Shown here: positions 1 to 7,086 of the stretch, in pieces | How positions within the stretch are numbered: position 1 is the stretch's first letter | How the letters are laid out: each line of letters opens with the position of its first letter | NCBI GenBank assembly: GCA_027858215.1 | Contig: JAQIDD010000086.1 | Coordinates: forward strand, 1 to 15,631 | DNA from: Candidatus Delongbacteria bacterium | GTDB lineage: Bacteria > Bacteroidota > Bacteroidia > Bacteroidales > ML635J-15 | DNA: 15,631 nucleotides | Direction of reading: 5' to 3' | Notes under the pieces: generated by a model | Seen by the model: the letters and a program-made list of their open reading frames with translations, nothing else | Told to the model about the DNA's origin: nothing | The model's database searches: none | Program-made: the position numbers and the translations under genes

Positions 1-75
1 AAAATTATGGAAACTCGACCGATAAGCAATAATAAGCAGTGGAGATTAGTTGAAATCATTGAAAAAGTTAAGTAA
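1..75 (+). CDS. rpsQ: 30S ribosomal protein S17, 3' end only
   Basis: The first 24 codons read in frame from base 1 give a peptide beginning KIMETRPIS and ending EIIEKVK before TAA. This matches the C-terminal end of uS17 in Bacteroidetes, where a KIMETRPxS...WRLVEII pattern is usual. uS17 is a primary 16S rRNA binder of the small subunit body. The gene is truncated by the window edge, so its start and RNA-binding core are not visible. The stop lies two bases before rplN, which is the expected neighbour at the junction of the S10 and spc gene blocks. Confidence 0.9.
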   Translation, partial: KIMETRPISNNKQWRLVEIIEKVK

Positions 76-77
76 GA

Positions 78-446
78 ATGATACAGCAGGAATCAAAATT
101 GACAGTAGCCGATAACAGCGGTGCTAAAATTGTTCAGTGCATTCGTGTACTGGGTGGTACAGGGAAAAGATATGCCAGTATTGGCGACCAGATAATGGTT
201 GCTGTAAAAACCGCTATACCTGGTAGCGAAGTGAAAAAAGGATCCATGTCAAGAGCTATAGTGGTCAGAACAAAAAAAGAAGTGCGTCGGCACGATGGTT
301 CTTACATCAGGTTTGATGACAATGCCTGTGTTTTACTTGATGCAGCCGGGGAAATTAAAGGTACTCGTATTTTTGGTCCCATTGCTAGAGAATTGAGAGA
401 TAAAAAATACATGAGAATTATTTCATTAGCATCTGAAGTATTGTAA
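78..446 (+). CDS. rplN: 50S ribosomal protein L14
   Basis: The 122-residue protein begins MIQQESKLTVADNSGAK, the characteristic start of uL14, and has the family's normal length. uL14 sits on the interface side of the large subunit, contacts 16S rRNA through an intersubunit bridge, and is the docking site for the ribosome silencing factor RsfS. The ATG lies two bases after the rpsQ stop, with no Shine-Dalgarno sequence, as for most genes here. It is followed by rplX after 11 bases, the standard spc operon order. Nothing unusual is seen in the sequence. Confidence 0.97.
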   Translation: MIQQESKLTVADNSGAKIVQCIRVLGGTGKRYASIGDQIMVAVKTAIPGSEVKKGSMSRAIVVRTKKEVRRHDGSYIRFDDNACVLLDAAGEIKGTRIFGPIARELRDKKYMRIISLASEVL

Positions 447-457
447 ATTATATAGAC

Positions 458-778
458 ATGGCAAAAAAATTACATATTAAAAAAGGAGATACTGTAATGG
501 TAATTGCTGGTGAATCCAGAGGTTACCAGGGAAAAGTACTCCAGGTTTTACCAAGAAAAAATAAGGCGATTGTGGAAGGTGCAAATATTGTCTCCAGGCA
601 TTCAAAACCCGATGCCAAAAATACTGAAGGAGGTATCATTAAAAAAGAAGCACCTATTCATTTGTCAAACCTTATGGTGATAGACCCGAAAGAAGGTAAA
701 CCTACCCGCGTGGGAAGAAGAAAAGAAGATAATAAGCTGGTTCGTTATTCAAAAATATCAGGGGAGGAAATTAAGTAA
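458..778 (+). CDS. rplX: 50S ribosomal protein L24
   Basis: This 106-residue protein starts MAKKLHIKKGDTVMVIAGESRG, containing the KOW motif (KGDxVxVIxGxxxGxxGxV) at about residues 8-28. uL24 is one of the two assembly-initiating large-subunit proteins; it binds the 5' domain of 23S rRNA and later lies near the exit tunnel. Length is normal. Its TAA shares the final A with the ATG of rplE (TAATG), so the two are probably translationally coupled. The last codons include GGGAGG at 762-767, ten bases before the rplE start. Confidence 0.96.
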   Translation: MAKKLHIKKGDTVMVIAGESRGYQGKVLQVLPRKNKAIVEGANIVSRHSKPDAKNTEGGIIKKEAPIHLSNLMVIDPKEGKPTRVGRRKEDNKLVRYSKISGEEIK

Positions 779-1332
779 TGGCATATAAACCGAATTTTCA
801 AAAAAAATATGAGGAAGAAATTATTCCCAAATTGAAAGATCAGTTTCAATATACCTCAATTATGGAAATACCAAGAATTGAGAAAATAGTCATCAACCAG
901 GGAATAGGAGATGCAATCACCGATAAAAAGCTCATTACCACTGCTATGGAAGAATTGGCTCTGATTACCGGGCAAAACCCGGTAACAACGCACTCCAAAA
1001 GAGATATTTCTAATTTTAAAGTGCGTAAAGGAATGCCCATCGGTGTAAGAGTGACACTCAGAAGACATAAGATGTATGAATTCCTCGAAAGGCTTGTACG
1101 TAGTGTACTGCCCAGAATTAGAGACTTCAAAGGAGTGGGAATAAAATTTGACGGCAAAGGTAATTATACCCTGGGGGTTAATGAACAGATTATTTTCCCC
1201 GAGATAAACCTTGATAAAGTCAATAAAATTATGGGTATGAATATTACCCTGGTGACAACGGCAAAAACTGACGAAGAAGCTTATGCTTTATTAACTGATT
1301 TTGGAATACCATTTAAAAACAAACAAAAATAA
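778..1332 (+). CDS. rplE: 50S ribosomal protein L5
   Basis: The 184-residue protein is uL5, recognisable from PRIEKIVINQGIGDA near residues 32-46, the THSKRDISNFKVRKGMPIGVRVTLR region in the middle and the TTAKTDEEAYALL stretch near the C-terminus. uL5 binds 5S rRNA with uL18 and bL25 and forms the central protuberance, contacting the P-site tRNA elbow. Length is typical. The start overlaps the rplX stop by one base, and a GGGAGG sequence lies ten bases upstream. This could act as a Shine-Dalgarno site, but it also encodes the conserved end of L24, so it may be chance. Confidence 0.97.
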   Translation: MAYKPNFQKKYEEEIIPKLKDQFQYTSIMEIPRIEKIVINQGIGDAITDKKLITTAMEELALITGQNPVTTHSKRDISNFKVRKGMPIGVRVTLRRHKMYEFLERLVRSVLPRIRDFKGVGIKFDGKGNYTLGVNEQIIFPEINLDKVNKIMGMNITLVTTAKTDEEAYALLTDFGIPFKNKQK

Positions 1333-1338
1333 TACGAT

Positions 1339-1608
1339 ATGGCCAAAGAATCCATGAAAGCGCGTGAAAGAAAACGCAAAAAAATGGTTGAAAAATACGC
1401 TGATAAACGGGCAAGATTAAAGGCTGAAGGGAATTATGATGCCCTTCATAAAATGCCCAGGAATTCATCGAAAGTACGCTTACATAACAGGTGCAGCATC
1501 ACGGGAAGGCCCAAAGGATACATGCGCCAGTTTGGTGTAAGCAGAATTGTGTTTAGGGAAATGGCATCAAATGGCCTTATCCCGGGAGTTAAAAAAGCAA
1601 GTTGGTAA
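1339..1608 (+). CDS. rpsN: 30S ribosomal protein S14 (zinc-independent form)
   Basis: This 89-residue protein starts MAKESMKARERKRKKMVEKYA and ends with the conserved RHNRC/TGRPKGYMRQFGVSRIVFRE-like block and a final KKASW. uS14 lies in the head of the small subunit next to uS3 and uS10. It has a single cysteine, so the paired CxxC zinc ligands of the short form are absent and it is the zinc-independent form, at that form's usual length. The gene sits six bases after rplE and about twenty before rpsH, the standard order. Confidence 0.96.
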   Translation: MAKESMKARERKRKKMVEKYADKRARLKAEGNYDALHKMPRNSSKVRLHNRCSITGRPKGYMRQFGVSRIVFREMASNGLIPGVKKASW

Positions 1609-1629
1609 TCATTAGATAAGCATGAAATT

Positions 1630-2025
1630 ATGACAGATCCGATTGCAGATTATTTGACCAGAATAAGAAACGGAATCCAGGCTAAACAAAGAGTTGTGGA
1701 AATCCCTGGGTCAAATATTAAGTATGAAATGACAAAAGTCCTTTTTGATAAAGGATATATCCTTAATTATAAATTTGATGAGGATAATAAACAGGGAATG
1801 ATCAAAGTCGCTTTGAAATATCATCCCAAATCGAAAGTGTCAGCCATTAAGAACCTTGAGCGAGTTAGCAAACCAGGTCTTAGGAAATATACTAATGTCA
1901 AGGATATCCCAAGGGTCCTTAATGGCCTAGGTGTTGCTCTGATTTCAACCTCTCAGGGTGTGATGTCTGATAAAGAAGCAAAAAAGATGAATTTGGGTGG
2001 CGAAGTATTGTGTTACGTTTATTAA
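1630..2025 (+). CDS. rpsH: 30S ribosomal protein S8
   Basis: The 131-residue protein starts MTDPIADYLTRIRNGIQAK, the diagnostic N-terminus of uS8, and contains GVALISTSQGVMSDKEAKK near the C-terminus, the family's rRNA-contact motif. uS8 is a primary binder of the 16S rRNA central domain. In Escherichia coli it represses the spc operon by binding near rplE; no equivalent RNA structure was recognised here by eye. The start ATG is preceded by an AT-rich leader lacking a Shine-Dalgarno sequence. The gene ends ten bases before rplF. Confidence 0.97.
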   Translation: MTDPIADYLTRIRNGIQAKQRVVEIPGSNIKYEMTKVLFDKGYILNYKFDEDNKQGMIKVALKYHPKSKVSAIKNLERVSKPGLRKYTNVKDIPRVLNGLGVALISTSQGVMSDKEAKKMNLGGEVLCYVY

Positions 2026-2035
2026 AATTTTTATC

Positions 2036-2587
2036 ATGTCAAGAACAGGCAATTTACCAATTCAAATACCGGAAAAAGTCACCGTTGAGGTGAAAGGTAA
2101 TGTTATTACCGTAAAAGGACCGGTGGGCGAATTAGAACAAGAAATCAATAAAGAGTTGAAAATCAACCAGGATGATAAACAAATCGTGCTGGAAAGACCG
2201 TCTGAATCCATCAGGCATAAATCCATGCACGGATTGTACAGATCCCTTGTTGACAATATGATTGAAGGTGTGTCAAACGGATTTGCCAAAAAACTCGAAT
2301 TGGTTGGTGTAGGATTTAAAGCTGAAAACAAAGACCAGTTGGTTGATTTTGCACTGGGATATTCACACCATATCTATTTTGAAATACCATATGAAATTGA
2401 GGTGGAGTGTAAAACCGTAAAAAGAAAAAATACAATCATTACCCTGAAAAGTGCAGACAAACAACTGCTTGGCCAGGTAGTTGCCAAAATAAGGTCATTG
2501 CGGCCACCAGAACCCTATAAAGGTAAAGGTATCCGCTTTGTGGGTGAAGAGATCAGGAGAAAAGCTGGTAAAACAGCCAGTGTATAA
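2036..2587 (+). CDS. rplF: 50S ribosomal protein L6
   Basis: The 183-residue protein starts MSRTGNLPIQIPEKVTVEVKG and ends with the L6 signature region PEPYKGKGIRFVGEEIRRKAGK. uL6 lies at the base of the L7/L12 stalk close to the sarcin-ricin loop and is needed for late 50S assembly. An in-frame ATG at 1997 would add 13 residues but overlaps rpsH and adds hydrophobic sequence with no place in the family. The ATG at 2036 gives the usual N-terminus and a ten-base gap, so it was chosen. Neighbours are rpsH and rplR. Confidence 0.97.
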   Translation: MSRTGNLPIQIPEKVTVEVKGNVITVKGPVGELEQEINKELKINQDDKQIVLERPSESIRHKSMHGLYRSLVDNMIEGVSNGFAKKLELVGVGFKAENKDQLVDFALGYSHHIYFEIPYEIEVECKTVKRKNTIITLKSADKQLLGQVVAKIRSLRPPEPYKGKGIRFVGEEIRRKAGKTASV

Positions 2588-2606
2588 TTTTTAATATCAA
2601 TATATT

Positions 2607-2963
2607 ATGTCAAATAAAAAGTTAACAAGCAGACAAAGAATTCGTAAAGGCATCCGGGGAAAAATTTCCGGAACGGCTGAGAAACCACGGTTGGCTGTGT
2701 TTCGTTCCAATAAACACATTTCTGCACAGATCATCAATGATGACGAAGGTGTTACTTTAGCTGCGATAACATCAAAAGCAAAGGAGCTGGCAGATGTAAA
2801 AGGAACAAAATCAGAAGTAGCACAGAAAACGGGTGAGGCTTTTGCAAAAAAGGCCATTGAAGCAGGAATTGCTACGGTTATATTTGACAGAAGTGGTTAT
2901 CAATATCATGGACGTGTAAAGGCTTTTGCTGAAGGCGCCAGAAAAGGAGGCTTAAAATTTTAA
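2607..2963 (+). CDS. rplR: 50S ribosomal protein L18
   Basis: This 118-residue protein carries the uL18 pattern: a basic N-terminus (SNKKLTSRQRIRKGIRGKI), PRLAVFRSNKHISAQIINDD, and the C-terminal VIFDRSGYQYHGRVKAFAEGARKGGLKF. uL18 binds 5S rRNA together with uL5 in the central protuberance. Length is normal. It is preceded by a 19-base AT-only leader and followed by rpsE after five bases. The last codons include GGAGG at 2946-2950; it is 18 bases from the rpsE start, too far for a Shine-Dalgarno role, and it encodes conserved Gly-Gly. Confidence 0.97.
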   Translation: MSNKKLTSRQRIRKGIRGKISGTAEKPRLAVFRSNKHISAQIINDDEGVTLAAITSKAKELADVKGTKSEVAQKTGEAFAKKAIEAGIATVIFDRSGYQYHGRVKAFAEGARKGGLKF

Positions 2964-2968
2964 ATAAT

Positions 2969-3484
2969 ATGACATTAAACGTGAAAAAAGTTAAAGCCAG
3001 CGACCTCGATCTTAAAGATAGATTGGTTGCTATCAATAGAGTAACAAAGGTTACAAAAGGTGGACGAAATTTTACCTTTGCTGCTATTGTTGTAGTGGGT
3101 AATGAAGAAGGCATTGTCGGACATGGTCTGGGTAAAGCCGGAGAAGTAGCTTCCGCCATAGAAAAAGCCGTGGAAGATGCTAAAAAAAATCTGGTTAAAG
3201 TGCCTATTTATTCCAATACAATACCCCACGAACAAACAGCAAAGTACAGCGGGGCTAAAGTGTGGTTGAAACCTGCTTCATCAGGAACAGGTGTAGTTGC
3301 CGGTGGTGCGATGCGTGCTGTATTGGATAGCGTTGGCATCAAGGATGTCCTTGCAAAGTCCAAAGGTTCAGCTAACCCGCATAACCTGGTTAAAGCTACA
3401 ATGAAAGCGCTTCTCGAAATGAGAGACCCTGTTACCGTAGCAGAACACAGAGGGATTTCACTGGAAAAAGTGTTTAACGGATAA
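2969..3484 (+). CDS. rpsE: 30S ribosomal protein S5
   Basis: The 171-residue protein is uS5. After a short lead it has the S5 double-stranded RNA-binding domain (about residues 15-80, with the RVTKVTKGGRNFTFAAIVVVG signature) and the C-terminal domain with HEQTAKYSGAKVWLKPASSGTGVVAGG and the KSKGSANPHNLVKAT region. uS5 lines the mRNA entry tunnel with uS3 and uS4 and contributes to decoding accuracy and helicase activity. Length and order (rplR-rpsE-rpmD) are standard. Confidence 0.97.
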   Translation: MTLNVKKVKASDLDLKDRLVAINRVTKVTKGGRNFTFAAIVVVGNEEGIVGHGLGKAGEVASAIEKAVEDAKKNLVKVPIYSNTIPHEQTAKYSGAKVWLKPASSGTGVVAGGAMRAVLDSVGIKDVLAKSKGSANPHNLVKATMKALLEMRDPVTVAEHRGISLEKVFNG

Positions 3485-3501
3485 GATAATATTGAATTGT
3501 T

Positions 3502-3684
3502 ATGACAAAAGTGAAAATTACCCAGTTCAGAAGCAGTATAAACTGCAGTAAAAGACAAAGAGATACTCTGAAAACCCTCGGTTTGAGAAAAATGCATCAG
3601 AGTGTTGTACATGAGGCAACCCCTCAGATTATTGGTATGGCTAAAGCAGTCAGCCATCTTGTGAAAAAAGAAGATGTTAAATAA
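3502..3684 (+). CDS. rpmD: 50S ribosomal protein L30
   Basis: This 60-residue protein is uL30: a short alpha-beta fold with KVKITQFRSSINCSKRQRDTLKTLGLRKMHQ, matching the family's K-x-x-QxxSxI...QxxTLxxLGLxKxxxxV pattern. uL30 is a small peripheral large-subunit protein bound to domain II of 23S rRNA. Length is normal for the bacterial form. It lies between rpsE and rplO with gaps of 17 bases each, as in spc operons generally. Confidence 0.96.
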   Translation: MTKVKITQFRSSINCSKRQRDTLKTLGLRKMHQSVVHEATPQIIGMAKAVSHLVKKEDVK

Positions 3685-3701
3685 TTAAGATCAGTGTAAA
3701 C

Positions 3702-4151
3702 ATGGATTTAAGCTCATTAACACCAGCTAAAGGATCAAATAAACCGGATGGAAAACGCTTCGGACGAGGCGAAGGTTCCGGTAAAGGAGGCACCGCCACT
3801 CGTGGTCACAAAGGCGCTAAATCCAGATCCGGGTATTCCAGAAAATTGGGTTTTCAAGGTGGACAAATGCCGCTCCAACGTACCAGCCCAAAATATGGAT
3901 TCAACAATATCAACCGTAAAGAATTTAAACCTGTAAATCTTTCCAGGCTGCAGGAAATTGTCGATAAACATATAGTGGAAACCATTGATGTGGAAGGACT
4001 AGTGAAATACGGTGTTGTCAAGCCGAACAAACTCGTTAAAATTCTTGGCAATGGCGAACTGAAATCAAAAATCAATGTCAAAGCACATGCGTTTTCCGAA
4101 TCGGCAACCAAAAAAATTGAAAAGCTTGGTGGAACTGTTGAAAAAAAGTAA
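3702..4151 (+). CDS. rplO: 50S ribosomal protein L15
   Basis: The 149-residue protein begins MDLSSLTPAKGSNKPDGKRFGRGEGSGKGGTATRGHKGAKSR-type sequence, the glycine- and lysine-rich extension of uL15 that threads through 23S rRNA. It continues with GFQGGQMPLQRTSPKYGF and a C-terminal globular domain ending in GGTVEKK. uL15 helps organise the centre of the large subunit late in assembly. Its TAA lies three bases before the secY ATG, in keeping with the long-known rplO-secY coupling in bacterial spc operons. Confidence 0.97.
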   Translation: MDLSSLTPAKGSNKPDGKRFGRGEGSGKGGTATRGHKGAKSRSGYSRKLGFQGGQMPLQRTSPKYGFNNINRKEFKPVNLSRLQEIVDKHIVETIDVEGLVKYGVVKPNKLVKILGNGELKSKINVKAHAFSESATKKIEKLGGTVEKK

Positions 4152-4154
4152 AGG

Positions 4155-5495
4155 ATGAAACGATTAGTTGAAACAATCAGAAATATTTGGCGTATTGAGG
4201 ACTTGCGTAAACGTATCCTTACAACCTTAGGTCTTATTTTGATTTACAGGCTTGGTAGTCATGTTGTTTTGCCGGGTGTTGACCCCAATATGCTTGCCGG
4301 CCTTCAACAACAAGCCTCCAAAGGGGTACTCGGTTTACTGGATATGTTCTCTGGCGGTGCTTTCTCAAGAGCCTCTGTGTTTGGCCTTGGAATTATGCCT
4401 TATATCTCTGCTTCAATTGTTGTTCAACTTCTTGGTATTGCAGTACCTTATTTCCAAAGGCTGCAGCGCGAAGGAGAAAGTGGCAGAAAACGGATTAATC
4501 AGATCACAAGGTATCTGACCCTTGGTATTTTGCTGCTCCAGGCACCTACCTACATTGCAAACCTGCACGCGCAGTTACCACCGGAAGCATTTGCTATCAA
4601 AGGTGCCTTGTTCACCATTAGCTCGGTCATTATTCTCACTGCCGGCACCATGTTTGTCATGTGGCTTGGTGAGCGTATTACAGATAAAGGCATCGGAAAC
4701 GGGATCTCCTTGATTATCATGATAGGAATCATTGCCCGGTTGCCACTGGCTTTTGCACAGGAGCTTGTTTCACGTTTTACTGCTCAGGCAGGTGGACTTG
4801 TGATGTTGCTTGTTGAAATTGTGATTTGGTTTGTCATCTTTATGCTTACAATAGCACTTGTGCAGGCTGTTCGCAGAATTCCCGTGCAATACGCAAAACG
4901 TGTGGTGGGGAACAGGCAATATGGTGGTGTCAGGCAATACATCCCGCTTAAAGTTAATTCGGCAGGTGTAATGCCAATCATCTTCGCTCAGGCATTGATG
5001 TTTGTTCCCATCATGATATCCGGATTTAGCGATTCTGATACAATGAGCCGTTTCGGTGCTGCATTTGCTGATTATACCGGATTCTGGTATAACGCCGTGT
5101 TTGCAATAATGATTATCTTATTTACCTATTTTTATACGGCCGTGACTGTGAATCCACAGCAAATGGCTGAAGATATGAAGAAAAATGGTGGTTTTATTCC
5201 CGGCGTGAAACCCGGAAAGAAAACCGTCGAATTTATTGATAGTGTCATGTCACGAATTACATTGCCCGGATCAATATTCCTGGCAGTAGTGGCTATCATG
5301 CCTGCATTTGCAATCCTGACAGGAGTGAACAATCAGTTTGCCCAGTTTTATGGCGGAACCTCTTTGCTTATCCTTGTGGGTGTTGTGCTTGATACATTGC
5401 AACAAATTGAGTCACACCTGATGATGAGACATTATGACGGATTGACCAAATCAGGCAGAATTAAAGGCAGAGGCCAGACGGCTTCAGCTTTGTAA
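4155..5495 (+). CDS. secY: Protein translocase subunit SecY
   Basis: This 446-residue integral inner-membrane protein is the pore subunit of SecYEG, which exports unfolded proteins (driven by SecA) and inserts membrane proteins. About ten hydrophobic segments are visible, starting at residues 21-40. The plug region follows near 60-75 (GLLDMFSGGAFSRAS), and the conserved cytoplasmic loops are YAKRVVGNRQYGG near 246-258 and MKKNGGFIPGVKPGK near 341-355, the SecA and ribosome contact sites. The C-terminal tail includes MMRHYDGLTKSGRIKGRG. Unlike in many Gram-negatives, adk does not follow; map comes next, as is common in Bacteroidetes. Confidence 0.98.
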   Translation: MKRLVETIRNIWRIEDLRKRILTTLGLILIYRLGSHVVLPGVDPNMLAGLQQQASKGVLGLLDMFSGGAFSRASVFGLGIMPYISASIVVQLLGIAVPYFQRLQREGESGRKRINQITRYLTLGILLLQAPTYIANLHAQLPPEAFAIKGALFTISSVIILTAGTMFVMWLGERITDKGIGNGISLIIMIGIIARLPLAFAQELVSRFTAQAGGLVMLLVEIVIWFVIFMLTIALVQAVRRIPVQYAKRVVGNRQYGGVRQYIPLKVNSAGVMPIIFAQALMFVPIMISGFSDSDTMSRFGAAFADYTGFWYNAVFAIMIILFTYFYTAVTVNPQQMAEDMKKNGGFIPGVKPGKKTVEFIDSVMSRITLPGSIFLAVVAIMPAFAILTGVNNQFAQFYGGTSLLILVGVVLDTLQQIESHLMMRHYDGLTKSGRIKGRGQTASAL

Positions 5496-5505
5496 ATGTT
5501 CTTTG

Positions 5506-6294
5506 ATGATATATTTAAAAACAGAGGAAGAAATCGAGAGAATGCGGGAATGTAACCGGATTGTTTCTATGACACATGCCGAAATTGCACGTGTCATTAA
5601 GCCCGGGATTTCCACCTTCTCAATTGATAAGCTTTCTGATGAGTTTATCAGGGATATGGGAGCTGTACCAGGTTTCCTGAATTATTCCGGGTTTCCGAAT
5701 TCTGTTTGTATCTCTGTTAATGATGTGGTTGTTCATGGTATCCCGGATGATACGGTGCTTGAAGATGGAGATGTCGTTTCTGTGGATATTGGTGCCGTAA
5801 AAAACGGTTTCAATGGTGATTCTTGTTTTACATTTGAAGTTGGTAACGTGGATGAACAGGTAAAATATTTATTGCAGGTAACCAGGGAATCCCTGTATAA
5901 AGGGATTGAAAAGGCTGTTCACGGAAACCGCATTGGTGATATCGGAAACGCTGTGCAAAAACATGCAGAGAAACATGGATATGGAATTGTACGTGAATTG
6001 GTAGGCCATGGAATAGGGGCGGATTTGCATGAAGAACCGGAAGTTCCGAATTTTGGACGTAAAGGCACCGGTCCTAAATTGCAACGAGGCATGTGTATTG
6101 CCATTGAACCCATGATTACCATGGGAAAACGGTTTATTCGTCAGGAAAAAGATGGCTGGACCGTTCGTACCATTGATCATAAACCTGCTGCTCATTTTGA
6201 GCATACCATCGCAATCACAAAAGAAAAGGCTGATATCTTGTCGGATTTCAGCATCATTGATAAAGCAATTGAACAAAATAAATTAATTAAATAA
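5506..6294 (+). CDS. map: Type I methionine aminopeptidase
   Basis: The 262-residue enzyme removes the initiator methionine from new proteins once deformylated, when the second residue is small. Five metal ligands of the pita-bread fold are visible: Asp94 (DIGA), Asp105 (NGDS), His168 (GHGIG), Glu201 (IEPM) and Glu232 (FEHT); His77 in VVHGIP is the usual substrate-side histidine. There is no N-terminal zinc-finger extension, so this is the simple bacterial type. An in-frame TTG at 5503 would add one residue; the ATG at 5506 is preferred. It follows secY by ten bases, and its TAA lies three bases before the infA ATG. Confidence 0.97.
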   Translation: MIYLKTEEEIERMRECNRIVSMTHAEIARVIKPGISTFSIDKLSDEFIRDMGAVPGFLNYSGFPNSVCISVNDVVVHGIPDDTVLEDGDVVSVDIGAVKNGFNGDSCFTFEVGNVDEQVKYLLQVTRESLYKGIEKAVHGNRIGDIGNAVQKHAEKHGYGIVRELVGHGIGADLHEEPEVPNFGRKGTGPKLQRGMCIAIEPMITMGKRFIRQEKDGWTVRTIDHKPAAHFEHTIAITKEKADILSDFSIIDKAIEQNKLIK

Positions 6295-6297
6295 ATT

Positions 6298-6516
6298 ATG
6301 TAGAAACAACCCTCTATAGAACAAGATGGAACAATACTCGAAGCATTGTCAAACGCTATGTTCAGGGTAGAACTTGAAAACGGGCATGTAATCACAGCCC
6401 ATATTTCTGGCAAAATGCGTATGCATTACATTAAAATATTGCCTGGTGACAGAGTGAAAGTTGAAATGTCTCCATATGATTTAACCAAGGGAAGAATTAC
6501 GTTTCGGTATAAATAA
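6298..6516 (+). CDS. infA: Translation initiation factor IF-1, in-frame TAG at codon 2
   Basis: IF-1 is a single OB-fold protein that binds the ribosomal A site and assists IF-2 and IF-3 during initiation. From codon 3 the frame reads KQPSIEQDGTILEALSNAMF, continues with RVELENGHVITAHISGKMR and ends DLTKGRITFRYK before TAA. That is clear IF-1, and counted from the ATG at 6298 it is the usual 72 codons. However, ATG is followed directly by TAG at 6301-6303, and map's TAA at 6292 is in the same frame, so no standard start opens the frame. Downstream in-frame options are ATA at 6316 (would keep the OB fold), TTG at 6346 and ATG at 6358 (would remove the first strand). TCG (Ser) to TAG is one base change, so an error in the sequence is the simplest explanation. 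The body shows no decay. Confidence 0.88.
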
Positions 6517-6532
6517 ATTATAAATTAAAAGG

Positions 6533-6537
6533 AAGGA
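6533..6537 (+). promoter_or_regulatory. Shine-Dalgarno-like AAGGA before rpmJ
   Basis: AAGGA lies seven bases before the rpmJ ATG, within a GGAAGGA run. It would pair with the conserved 3' end of 16S rRNA at ideal spacing. Most other genes in the window lack such a site, as expected in Bacteroidetes, where the anti-Shine-Dalgarno sequence is sequestered on the ribosome. The base pattern is seen directly; its function is inferred. Confidence 0.5.
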
Positions 6538-6544
6538 ATACGCT

Positions 6545-6661
6545 ATGAAAGTAAGAGCATCCGTTAAAAAAAGAAGTGCAGATTGTAAAATTGTCAGGCG
6601 CAAAGGAAGGGTGTACCTTATTAATAAGAAAAACCCTAAATTTAAAATGCGTCAGGGTTAA
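6545..6661 (+). CDS. rpmJ: 50S ribosomal protein L36
   Basis: This 38-residue reading frame encodes MKVRASVKKRSADCKIVRRK and ends NKKNPKFKMRQG, a clear bL36. bL36 is the smallest large-subunit protein and stabilises 23S rRNA near the L7/L12 stalk base. Only one cysteine is present, so the Cys3-His zinc site of other versions is lost, as in many Bacteroidetes. It lies 28 bases after infA and 41 before rpsM, the usual place. It is preceded by an unusual AAGGA sequence. Confidence 0.96.
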   Translation: MKVRASVKKRSADCKIVRRKGRVYLINKKNPKFKMRQG

Positions 6662-6702
6662 AATAAATTGAATGTAAATTGAATTTAAACAGATAATACA
6701 TT

Positions 6703-7074
6703 ATGGCAAGAATCGCTGGTGTTGATGTACCAAACAACAAGAGAGGAGTAATAGCTCTCACTTATATTTACGGCATTGGGAAAAGCCGGGCAAAAGAAAT
6801 TTTGACCAAAGCCAAGGTGGACCCAAATATAAAATCCAATGACTGGACTGATGATCAATTGTCAGCCATTAGAAATGTGATGGAAGATTACATTGTCGAA
6901 GGTGAACTCAGATCCCGTGTCCAGTTGGATATCAAACGCCTGATGGATATCGGGTCGTACCGTGGTATTCGTCATCGTACAGGTTTACCCCTGAGAGGAC
7001 AAAATACCAAAAACAATGCACGTACACGTCGTGGTAGAAAGAGAACCATTGCAAACAAAAAGAAAGCTGTTTAA
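6703..7074 (+). CDS. rpsM: 30S ribosomal protein S13
   Basis: The 123-residue protein starts MARIAGVDVPNNKRGVIALTYIYGIG, with the helix-two-turn-helix region and the C-terminal RTGLPLRGQNTKNNARTRRGRKR signature of uS13. uS13 sits in the head of the 30S subunit and forms intersubunit bridges to uL5 and 23S rRNA; its basic tail approaches the P-site tRNA. It opens the alpha operon block (rpsM-rpsK-rpsD-rpoA-rplQ). The 41-base leader contains a short AT-rich duplication but no recognisable S4-binding pseudoknot. Confidence 0.97.
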   Translation: MARIAGVDVPNNKRGVIALTYIYGIGKSRAKEILTKAKVDPNIKSNDWTDDQLSAIRNVMEDYIVEGELRSRVQLDIKRLMDIGSYRGIRHRTGLPLRGQNTKNNARTRRGRKRTIANKKKAV

Positions 7075-7086
7075 TACTTTTATAAT

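Noticed and set aside
1997..2035. Longer N-terminus for L6 from an upstream ATG.
   Set aside because: It overlaps the end of rpsH and adds hydrophobic residues absent from the family; ATG at 2036 gives the normal start.
2946..2950. GGAGG as a ribosome binding site for rpsE.
   Set aside because: It is 18 bases from the start codon and encodes conserved Gly-Gly of L18.
6301..6303. TAG might be reassigned to an amino acid throughout this genome, which would rescue infA.
   Set aside because: rplQ ends in TAG, and reading through it would run straight into the terminator hairpin at 9952-10000, with a second TAG at 9989. All other genes use TAA or TGA, so there is no positive support for sense TAG.
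6665..6684. AAATTGAAT repeated twice with an 11-base period before rpsM.
   Set aside because: Short AT-rich duplication in an AT-rich leader; it is not enough to propose an S4 operator or other regulatory element.
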